This document shows, in pieces, positions 56,440-64,000 of a stretch of 64,000 nt of DNA. Position 1 is the stretch's first letter; each line of letters begins with the position of its first letter. The position numbers and the translations under genes were made by a program. Below the pieces are notes generated by a model. It had not been told where the DNA came from, searched no databases, and saw only the letters and a program-made list of their open reading frames with translations. Origin of the DNA: Tepidaquicella sp964564635 (lineage in GTDB: Bacteria > Bacteroidota > Ignavibacteria > Tepidaquicellales > Tepidaquicellaceae); contig CAZMAR010000001.1 in assembly GCA_964564635.1 (NCBI GenBank), forward strand, positions 434,001 through 498,000, in the 5' to 3' direction.

Positions 56440-57717
56440 ATGCCACAAACAATATATGATAAACTGAAAGAAGGCGATCCCTCAATAAAGCGAACGAAAA
56501 TTCTTGAAGCTCTGGAATCAGAAGATTTATATGTTATTTATTCCGATACGCTTGAAAATGAAATGATACTTAATATGGGTCCGCAACATCCTGCTACTCA
56601 TGGGGTTCTGAGATTATTAATAAAACTTGATGGAGAAAAAGTTGTAAAAGCCGTTCCTGATATTGGTTATTTACATAGAGGGTATGAAAAACTTGCCGAA
56701 AACTGCACATATCATGAATACATACCTCATACAGATAGACTCGATTACCTTCAACCAGTTGCTAACAATGTAGGATATGCTCTGGCAGTTGAAAAATTAT
56801 TAGGGATCGAGCTAACAGAGAGAACAAAATATATAAGAACAATTTGCTGTGAGCTTGGTAGAATACAATCTCATCTAATTGCAATCGGTTCAATGATTAT
56901 GGATACAGGCGCTCTCACCCCATTTCTGTGGGCAATGCGTGAGAGAGAAAAAATTATGGATTTACTTGATATAATAACAGGAGTAAGATTTACAACCTCA
57001 TATACAAGAATAGGCGGTTTAGCCCAAGATGTTACTGATGAAGCCGTGGCAGGAATAAAAAAGTTTGCAGAAGAATTTCCCAAACATTTAAAGGATATAA
57101 GAGAACTTATAGATAGAAATAAAATTTTCATACAACGAACTGAAGGTATCGGATATGTATCCAAAGAAGATTTAATAGAAATTGGAATAACGGGACCTGT
57201 ATTAAGAGCTGCAGGGGTACCAAGAGACTTGCGAATAGATGAACCGTATTTAATTTATAACAAGCTGGATTTCAATATTCCAACTTATACAGAAAGCGAT
57301 TGCCTTGCCCGTTATTATGTAAGAGTAGAGGAAATGCTGGAATCTGCAAAAATTGTAAGGCAATGCATAGAAAAACTCCCCGCTGGTCCAATAAAATCAC
57401 CTGACCCAAAACAGGTACTACCGGATAAAGAAAAAGTTTATACTAAAATGGAAGAGTTAATCAATGACTTTATATTGATTAACTTTGGAAATAATCCACC
57501 GGTGGGCGAATCCTATCAAGCAATTGAATCATCAAAAGGAGAATTAGGATTTTATATTATTAGTGATGGAAGTGGACATCCATTCAGATTAAAAATTCGT
57601 TCCCCAAGTTTTTGTAATATACAGGGGCTCCCACAGATGCTTAAAAATCATCTTATTTCAGACACAGTTGTTATTATAGGTGCATTAGACCCTGTAATGG
57701 GAGAAGCAGATAAATAA
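56440..57717 (+). CDS. nuoD: NADH-quinone oxidoreductase subunit D, second copy
   Basis: 425 aa. NMGPQHPATHGVLRLL holds the quinone-site histidine, and the protein ends GALDPVMGEADK. It is 47 residues longer than the copy at 26655. The extra length lies in an N-terminal extension of about 40 residues and a segment before PVGESYQAIESSKGELG (KVYTKMEELINDF). This form is typical of complex I that carries the NADH module. Confidence 0.95.
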   Translation: MPQTIYDKLKEGDPSIKRTKILEALESEDLYVIYSDTLENEMILNMGPQHPATHGVLRLLIKLDGEKVVKAVPDIGYLHRGYEKLAENCTYHEYIPHTDRLDYLQPVANNVGYALAVEKLLGIELTERTKYIRTICCELGRIQSHLIAIGSMIMDTGALTPFLWAMREREKIMDLLDIITGVRFTTSYTRIGGLAQDVTDEAVAGIKKFAEEFPKHLKDIRELIDRNKIFIQRTEGIGYVSKEDLIEIGITGPVLRAAGVPRDLRIDEPYLIYNKLDFNIPTYTESDCLARYYVRVEEMLESAKIVRQCIEKLPAGPIKSPDPKQVLPDKEKVYTKMEELINDFILINFGNNPPVGESYQAIESSKGELGFYIISDGSGHPFRLKIRSPSFCNIQGLPQMLKNHLISDTVVIIGALDPVMGEADK

Positions 57718-57724
57718 ATCTACT

Positions 57725-58222
57725 ATGAGTAATTATAAATTTTCTAATAACGAATTAAAACAAATAGAAAAAATAAAGAAAAGGTATTTAGATAAAAATT
57801 CCCTTCTCATTCCAGTCCTCTGGATGATACAGGAAAAAGAAGGTTGGATTTCCGAAGAAGCAATGGCTTATGTAGGAGAATTATTAGATATTCCCTTCAG
57901 TACAGTGCTTGGTGTTGCGAGTTTTTACACAATGTTTAATAAAAAGCCAAAAGGGAAATTTCAACTTCAAGTATGTACAAATGTTTCCTGTATGCTTAAA
58001 GGTGCATACGATATATTTGAATACATTTCCGAAAAACTCGGTATAAAGAATAATGAAACAACTTCTGATGGATTATTCACACTTGAAGAAGTAGAATGTT
58101 TAGGGAGTTGCGCTACTGCACCTGTTATGCAGGTAAATAATAAAGAATACTTTGAAAATTTAACTAAAGAAAAAATCGACGAGTTAATAGGGAAATTCAA
58201 AACTCATTTGGTAGAAAAATAA
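57725..58222 (+). CDS. nuoE: NADH-quinone oxidoreductase subunit E (2Fe-2S)
   Basis: 165 aa. The thioredoxin-fold 2Fe-2S ligands are in CTNVSCML and ECLGSCATAP. Helical N-terminus with IQEKEGWISEEAM. It partners NuoF in the NADH-oxidising module. It lies 7 bp after nuoD and 7 bp before nuoF. Confidence 0.95.
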   Translation: MSNYKFSNNELKQIEKIKKRYLDKNSLLIPVLWMIQEKEGWISEEAMAYVGELLDIPFSTVLGVASFYTMFNKKPKGKFQLQVCTNVSCMLKGAYDIFEYISEKLGIKNNETTSDGLFTLEEVECLGSCATAPVMQVNNKEYFENLTKEKIDELIGKFKTHLVEK

Positions 58223-58229
58223 TTTTTTA

Positions 58230-59519
58230 ATGGAAAAGATAATACTAAAAGAAATACCGAACTTACATAAAATTTCAGTATATGAAGCACACGATGGCTA
58301 TAAAGCGTTGAAAAAAGCATTAAAGAAAATGACCCCCTCGGAAGTAATTGAAGAAGTCAAAAAGTCAAACCTGCGTGGAAGAGGAGGGGCATGTTTTCCA
58401 ACCGGTTTGAAGTGGTCTTTTATGCCAAAAGAAGATGGCAAGCCAAAATTTTTATGCTGCAACGGTGATGAAAGTGAACCGGGCAGTTTTAAAGACAGAG
58501 AGATATTTGAGAAAAATCCACACCAGTTCATAGAAGGTGCTCTAATTGCCTGCTATGCAATGGGAATAAAAACAGCATATTTATATATCAGAGGAGAATA
58601 CTACAGATGGATAAATATAATGGAAAAGAAACTGGAAGAAGCATATAAAAAGGGATACATTGGTAAAAATATTTTAGGTACAAAATTTTCCTGTGACATT
58701 TACATACACAAAGGAGCAGGTGCTTATATATGCGGAGAAGAATCAGCGTTAATGAATTCAATTGAAGGGAAACGAGGATATCCAAGAGTAAAACCTCCAT
58801 TTCCGCCACAATATGGTTTATGGGGCTATCCCACAACAATCAATAATATAGAAACATTAGCAAATGTTCCTGAAATAATAAAACGCGGTGGTGACTGGTA
58901 TGCTTCTATAGGTGCACCGAAACATCCCGGTACTTTGCTATTCGGAGTAAGCGGACATATAAACAAACCCGGAGTGTATGAGCTTGAAACAGGAACCCCG
59001 CTGATGACTATAATTAATGATTATTGCGGTGGAATAATAGATAATAAGGAAATAAAGATGGTTATTCCAGGTGGTTCTTCAATGCCTCCGTTAACAAGAG
59101 AAGAGTGTCAGACAATAAAAATGGATGATGCAAGTTTGAAAGCGATAGGCTCATCAATTGGGACAGGTGGAATAATAGTAATGAATGAAGATACAGATGT
59201 TGTTAAAGTTTTAATAAGGATAACTCAATTCTATTACCACGAATCATGCGGGCAATGTACTCCATGCAGAGAAGGATGTGGATGGCTGTTAAAGATTTTG
59301 AAAAGAATAGATGAGGGGCTTGGTAGAAAAGAAGATTTGGATTTACTGATAAATATATCTAACAACATAACAGGAAAAACAATATGTGCTTTTGGTGAAG
59401 CAGTGGCTTTACCAGTAAAGTGGACGGTAACAAAATTCCGAGAAGATTTTGAGAAAAAAATAAAATCAGAAAAAGTTAATTTACCTCCCAAAAATATAGT
59501 ACACGGTTTAAGAAAATAA
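58230..59519 (+). CDS. nuoF: NADH-quinone oxidoreductase subunit F (FMN, NADH binding)
   Basis: 429 aa. RGRGGACFPTGLKW is the nucleotide-binding loop, GAGAYICGEESALMNSIEG the FMN region, and ESCGQCTPCREG plus a later cysteine bind cluster N3. It is the NADH entry point of complex I. Normally nuoG follows, but here a minus-strand gene ends 6 bp after the stop. Confidence 0.96.
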   Translation: MEKIILKEIPNLHKISVYEAHDGYKALKKALKKMTPSEVIEEVKKSNLRGRGGACFPTGLKWSFMPKEDGKPKFLCCNGDESEPGSFKDREIFEKNPHQFIEGALIACYAMGIKTAYLYIRGEYYRWINIMEKKLEEAYKKGYIGKNILGTKFSCDIYIHKGAGAYICGEESALMNSIEGKRGYPRVKPPFPPQYGLWGYPTTINNIETLANVPEIIKRGGDWYASIGAPKHPGTLLFGVSGHINKPGVYELETGTPLMTIINDYCGGIIDNKEIKMVIPGGSSMPPLTREECQTIKMDDASLKAIGSSIGTGGIIVMNEDTDVVKVLIRITQFYYHESCGQCTPCREGCGWLLKILKRIDEGLGRKEDLDLLINISNNITGKTICAFGEAVALPVKWTVTKFREDFEKKIKSEKVNLPPKNIVHGLRK

Positions 59520-59525
59520 AAACTT

Positions 59526-60272
59526 TTATATTCTTTTTTGGACGGCTTTCCAGGACTCAGTAATTAAAAAACTCTCATCCATATTATTTATCATAGTTAC
59601 AAATTTTTTTATTGGGACAGAGAAAGTAAGAACATTCTCCGGTACATAGGGTCTGGCAGAAACATCAAACATACCTAATACACATTTTGGCTCTTCTTTA
59701 AGATTTTCAAGATACGGTAACTGAATAATCGTAGCGCATCCAGCACCAAAAGGTGCAACCACGGAGTATTGGTTGAACTCATCAAACCCTGCAAGTGTAA
59801 ATAATCCAGAGAGTACATCTGGTTTAGCAAAAAAAATAATTACTACAGGTTCGTCAATTTCTGTAATATTATCAATTCTTTTGAAGATAATATACTTCTT
59901 GACTGTTGGAATTTCTGGCATATTCTTAAGAAGTTTATCAACAATTTCAGGTGATTTTTTATATCGCTCCCCTTCCAATTTATCAGGAATTCCGCAGGAA
60001 AGAAAATATCTGAAATTCGGCATAAGTTTTTTTGAAAAACCAGCATATCTTCTACCACCTGCACAATTAATAGTTTCTCCAGTAAATGCAATTGAGCTAC
60101 CATTCCTGACCTTTGCAAGTTCTGCAATCAGGCAAGTATGTTCAGTTTTAGGGGCATTCGCGAGAGTTGCATTATTTAACTCATCACTAAAATAAAAACT
60201 AATAGGAAGCTCACTTTTATTAAAATATTTTCCCCACTTTTTCAGAAAGATATCTCTTATTTTTATATCCAT
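59526..60272 (-). CDS. DUF169 family protein
   Basis: 248 aa. LPISFYFSDEL near the start, then CLIAELAKVRNGSSIAFTGETINCAGGRRYAGF with conserved cysteines, are typical of DUF169 (COG2043). VVAPFGAGCATIIQLPYLE carries a further conserved cysteine. The family has no firmly known function; the conserved cysteines suggest metal or cofactor binding. It converges on nuoF with a 6-bp gap, which leaves no room for nuoG. Confidence 0.85.
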   Translation of the reverse strand: MDIKIRDIFLKKWGKYFNKSELPISFYFSDELNNATLANAPKTEHTCLIAELAKVRNGSSIAFTGETINCAGGRRYAGFSKKLMPNFRYFLSCGIPDKLEGERYKKSPEIVDKLLKNMPEIPTVKKYIIFKRIDNITEIDEPVVIIFFAKPDVLSGLFTLAGFDEFNQYSVVAPFGAGCATIIQLPYLENLKEEPKCVLGMFDVSARPYVPENVLTFSVPIKKFVTMINNMDESFLITESWKAVQKRI

Positions 60273-60998
60273 ATTAATATTTTTAAAATCAAAATATTGA
60301 TATCCTTTTTTATATACAATTCACATCTTTTTTTTAAAAAAATAATCTCTATTGATTTTCATTTACAACTGTAAATAAGATATAAGAATAAATTTAGGTG
60401 GTATGGCAATATAGCTTTCTCCTTTTATTTCTACACATTAATCTATAAAACGAGAATTTAATTTATACAAAAATTTTTTTGAATAAAATTTTAATATTTG
60501 CAATGAAAAGAGTGAGTATAAACTTTAAACTGCCAGTTTTAATTTATTCATAAAGGAATATTTGTTTTTCTTTAAGGAAATATAGAATATATATTAATTG
60601 TTATTATACCTATAATGAAGTAATATAAAACTTTATTTCTTAAAAAAACAGGGTCGCTTACAATACCGAGGATTATTTGGAGAGAGTATTCCATTTGCAC
60701 GGTTTATACAAACAAGAATTCATTTATTCATATTGATACTTCCTATAATGTTGAGAATATTTTCACATATATAACTAAAACTCCGATAAGGTAGGTACAT
60801 AAGCAAATAAATTAGAACTCAATCCCTAATAGATATATTGAAATTATGCTTGAATATATTTAAAAAAGTACATAACTTAATAACATAAATACAAAAAGTA
60901 ACGTGGTGGTACACCTGCCTTGAGATGTAATTTTCGGTGGATTCATATAATAAGGTAATAAATAAAATAATTTAAAAATTATTTTAAGGAGAAAAAAA
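60273..60998. other. Intergenic region between divergent genes
   Basis: 726 bp with no credible frame, tRNA or palindromic repeat. It must contain the promoters of the DUF169 gene (-) and the T9SS protein gene (+). A ribosome site, AAGGAG, lies at its right end. Confidence 0.6.
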
Positions 60999-62693
60999 AT
61001 GAAAAGTTTAAAAACTTACTCTCTCCTGCTCTTTATCCTTTTATTAATTTTCCAAATACATACATATCCCCAGGCAGTTATTAATAACCTTAAAAGTTAT
61101 AGTTTATCAAATAACTCGAATGAATCAGGTAGAGAAATTGTAAGAATTTTTCCCGCATCAATTTATAGCAACTGGGCTATCGCAGGGATTACAAGTACAA
61201 CCAATAATAGTATTGATTGGCTTCTACTAAAATTGAATGAAGCAGGAAATGTTCTTTGCGAAGAGCATTTAGGCTTTTTTGAGAACGATTCCTGCTATTC
61301 AATCATCCGCTTACCAACTGGTGGCAGCAATTTAGTTTTAGCAGGATTTTATAAATTTCCTTTTAGTGTTGTAAATGAAGCAGCCTGGACAATTCTTGAT
61401 ACTAACTGTAATCATCTATTATCAAAAAAAATAAGAGGCTCATTTGGTAGCACATACAGGCAGGTTATAAATGTAATAAATGATTTTGCTCTTACTGGTT
61501 ATATGAAATCTATGGAAAGTATGGCATTATCAGAAAAAATAATTGCAAGCAAATATAATGCAGTTGGTAATATGATATGGGGGTTTAAATATATTATAGA
61601 CCCAAACTCAAACGAGCGTGCATATTCTATCTGTTACAATAATACTGATTCAACTTATGCGATAACAGGAACAACAGATAAATTCAGAGCCAACTATCCA
61701 GGAACTTACGATATTTTCATCTTAAAAATTAATTCAACTGGTATCCCTATATGGTTTAAAGTATATAAATTCAATTATGCTTTTACATCTGAAGCCAATA
61801 AAATAATTACACTTCCTGATGGTTATGCTATTACTGGCTGGACAACTGTAAACAGTGTCCCAAACGGTGACCTGTGGATTCTAAAAACTGATTTCAATGG
61901 TAATATCCTATGGAGTAGAACCTGGGGACAGGGTGGTAAAGAAGTTGGATACACGCTTCAATACTATCAACCAAATAATTGTATCTTTTATGGTGGATAT
62001 GAAAACACAACTGGAACAGAGGACTTACTATGGGGTATAGTAAACAATGTTAATGGATTAGGTTTGGGTTTACCCAAAATCCACATTAATGTACTGGGTA
62101 ATGATAGAGTCTATGATTTAAAATTTAATTACATAACCCCAAACTCATCTATAAATGTCGTTTCAACAGGTGAATTATTTGTAGGTTCTGGTTCAGGAAA
62201 TCAAATAGATGTTTTTTATAGCCGAAACCCAATGAATCTTACATATATCAACTGTCTAACCGACCACTTAATGGCAACATCAGAAGCGATACCTGTAAGA
62301 GACTCTCTCCCTGTTATTTTTGTTCCTTTGCAAGATAGTCTTCTGAGTCCAATCGTAAACTCAACAATGCCCGCTGTAAGGGATGAATGTTTACCAACAG
62401 GTATTGATATCCCAAAAGAAACAAAAGTATATAAATACGATTTAAAACAGAACTATCCAAATCCATTTAATCCTATTACACGGATTCAATATGAATTACC
62501 TGAAAATGCATTTATTACGCTTGAAATTTATAATACTCTCGGAGAAAGAATTTCTATCTTATTAAACGAACAAAAATCAAAAGGGATACATTACCTTGAT
62601 TTTGATGGAACAAGTCTTTCATCCGGCTCATATTATTGTACACTTACGGCTGGAAACTTTAGAAAATCAATTATCATAGTATTGATAAAATAG
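60999..62693 (+). CDS. Secreted repeat protein with T9SS sorting domain
   Basis: 564 aa. The signal peptide ends near YPQAV (about residue 26). Repeats of the type GNILWSRTWGQGGKEVGYT with YAITG(W/T) recur, as in WD40-like or delta-60-like beta-propellers built from 40-60 residue units. The sorting domain opens KQNYPNPFNPITRIQYEL and ends IIIVLIK. No catalytic motif. AAGGAG lies 8-9 nt before the ATG. Confidence 0.85.
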   Translation: MKSLKTYSLLLFILLLIFQIHTYPQAVINNLKSYSLSNNSNESGREIVRIFPASIYSNWAIAGITSTTNNSIDWLLLKLNEAGNVLCEEHLGFFENDSCYSIIRLPTGGSNLVLAGFYKFPFSVVNEAAWTILDTNCNHLLSKKIRGSFGSTYRQVINVINDFALTGYMKSMESMALSEKIIASKYNAVGNMIWGFKYIIDPNSNERAYSICYNNTDSTYAITGTTDKFRANYPGTYDIFILKINSTGIPIWFKVYKFNYAFTSEANKIITLPDGYAITGWTTVNSVPNGDLWILKTDFNGNILWSRTWGQGGKEVGYTLQYYQPNNCIFYGGYENTTGTEDLLWGIVNNVNGLGLGLPKIHINVLGNDRVYDLKFNYITPNSSINVVSTGELFVGSGSGNQIDVFYSRNPMNLTYINCLTDHLMATSEAIPVRDSLPVIFVPLQDSLLSPIVNSTMPAVRDECLPTGIDIPKETKVYKYDLKQNYPNPFNPITRIQYELPENAFITLEIYNTLGERISILLNEQKSKGIHYLDFDGTSLSSGSYYCTLTAGNFRKSIIIVLIK

Positions 62694-62783
62694 GTTTTAT
62701 AAAAATATTGTAAAAACCCGCATAAAAATATTTTTAATAGAATAAATATTTTTATTTGTATATTTTTAAAAAAAATTTTTTAT

Positions 62784-64000
62784 ATGAAGAAAATATTTTT
62801 TTTGTTGCTTACTCTTATATTAATAAACTCATCGTTCTCACAAAATATAATACGAAAAGGATATCTCGGAATAAGGGCAATGGAGGTAAACGATTCAATT
62901 TATGTTGCAAAAAATTTAAATATTAAATATGGAATACTTGTTGTTGAGGTTATGGAAAATTCAACAGCAGAGAATTTAAAAATTGAGCCAGAAGATATAA
63001 TTATAAAAATAAACGGTAATGAAATTAAAAATATTCAAGCCTTAAGAGCGATAACAAGCAGTTTAAAAGAAAAAGATAAAATAGAAATCTCTGTAATAAG
63101 AAATAATCAGGAAATAAAATTAAGCGGATTGGTTGCTCCTTTACCTTATGAAAAATCGGATAACTATGAGGTGATATATGATGAAATAAAATTTAAAGAT
63201 GGATATATCAGATTAATAATAAACAAACCATTTGGTACAGGAAAATTCAAATCAATATTTTTTATACAGGGATATACCTGCTTTTCTATGGATAATCTTG
63301 GAATGCACCCCTATGGACAACTGATAGATGGTTTATGTAAAAAAGGATATGTTGTGATTCGAGTTGAAAAACCAGGTATGGGAGACAATACAAACACAGA
63401 TGCTTGCGATGAAATAGATTATTTCACAGAAGTTGAGGCATTTGCTACTGCTTATGAAAAACTTAAAACTTACCAGTTCATTGATATAGAAAATAGATTT
63501 ATTTTTGGCCATTCAATTGGAGGCTTCGAAGCTCCAATGCTTGCTGGAAAATATGGAGCAAAAGGTGTTATAGTATATGGAATTGCTCTGAAGAGCTGGT
63601 TTGAATATATGATTGAAATGTTTCGGTTCCAGAATATACTTGCTGGATTTGATTATGTAAAAAATGAAAACTTTATTAAAGAGATAATACCGTTGTTGTA
63701 TGACTTTTTGATAAAAAAAATCCCACCTGCTATTCTTTATGAGAATCAAAATTATAGAAAATTACTTGAAGAATGGTTTGAATACAATGGTAATGAACAG
63801 CTCTGGGGCAGACATTATAAATACTGGCAACAAATACAGGAATTAAATATGCCTGAAATATGGAAAAGTGTAAAAAGCAAAGTCCTTGTTATCAGGGGTG
63901 AAGCGGATTTTCAAGCATTCTCCAATGATGACCATAAGGAAATAGAAAACATTGTAAATTATTACAATCCCGGCAATGCAAAGTTTATACTTGTTCCAAA
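62784..64000 (+). CDS. Secreted PDZ-alpha/beta hydrolase (3' end outside window)
   Basis: 405 codons are visible and the frame is still open at the window edge. A signal peptide (residues 1-20, ending NSSFSQ) is followed by a PDZ domain (about 25-120: GYLGIRAMEV, then IEPEDIIIKINGNEI). The alpha/beta hydrolase comes next with a FIQGYTC oxyanion strand and the nucleophile elbow GHSIGG. The aspartate is probably in VIRGEADF; the histidine may lie beyond the edge. It is probably a periplasmic esterase or peptidase with an N-terminal PDZ; the substrate is unknown. Confidence 0.8.
   Translation, partial: MKKIFFLLLTLILINSSFSQNIIRKGYLGIRAMEVNDSIYVAKNLNIKYGILVVEVMENSTAENLKIEPEDIIIKINGNEIKNIQALRAITSSLKEKDKIEISVIRNNQEIKLSGLVAPLPYEKSDNYEVIYDEIKFKDGYIRLIINKPFGTGKFKSIFFIQGYTCFSMDNLGMHPYGQLIDGLCKKGYVVIRVEKPGMGDNTNTDACDEIDYFTEVEAFATAYEKLKTYQFIDIENRFIFGHSIGGFEAPMLAGKYGAKGVIVYGIALKSWFEYMIEMFRFQNILAGFDYVKNENFIKEIIPLLYDFLIKKIPPAILYENQNYRKLLEEWFEYNGNEQLWGRHYKYWQQIQELNMPEIWKSVKSKVLVIRGEADFQAFSNDDHKEIENIVNYYNPGNAKFILVP

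Overview
The window is AT-rich bacterial DNA and probably comes from the Ignavibacteria/Chlorobi side of the Bacteroidota. This is inferred from five secreted proteins that end in a type IX secretion (T9SS) sorting domain opening with a NYPNPFN motif, from a complex I operon without nuoEFG, and from the base composition. No rRNA or housekeeping marker is present to fix the taxon.

Layout. 1-6631 (+): the 3' part of an M14 carboxypeptidase, a tandemly duplicated GT-C type membrane glycosyltransferase with a truncated copy of the next gene trapped between the copies, and a TPR histidine kinase. 6640-34761 is one long leftward (-) block. Read in its direction of transcription it holds a DUF3298 secreted protein, cysteine desulfurase, a YCF48-like T9SS protein, a subtilase, BirA, nuoABCDHIJKL, tRNA-Leu(CAA), nuoMN, a complete type I-C cas operon (cas3-5-8c-7-4-1-2), a leader, a 35-repeat CRISPR array, and glmS. 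34762-37411 holds a TPR gene broken by a 100-N scaffold gap and flanked by direct repeats, plus three small unknown genes.

37412-49209 is accessory. Three satellite-like arrays of about 130-bp monomers, organised as 261-bp dimers and carrying GGGGCGTAT-type palindromes, separate propeller-type T9SS proteins, a DUF438-hemerythrin-PAS protein and unknown genes. 49210-60272 holds an EIIA-Ntr-like protein, a nucleotidyltransferase/phosphohexomutase fusion, LemA, a long-chain acyl-CoA ligase, a second incomplete complex I set (nuoABCDEF) and a DUF169 protein. 60999-64000 holds a T9SS protein and a PDZ-alpha/beta hydrolase that runs off the edge.

How the genes work together. The first nuo operon encodes the whole membrane arm and the quinone-side module but no NADH module. 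The second set encodes a connecting fragment plus the NuoEF NADH module but lacks NuoG and all membrane subunits. The CRISPR system looks intact. An internal ribosome binding site in cas8c predicts a separate 121-aa Cas11c small subunit, and two spacer families differ in their seed regions. The most unusual structures are the dimeric palindromic arrays at 37.8-39.1, 41.6-43.1 and 47.5-49.0 kb and the tRNA gene inside the nuo operon.
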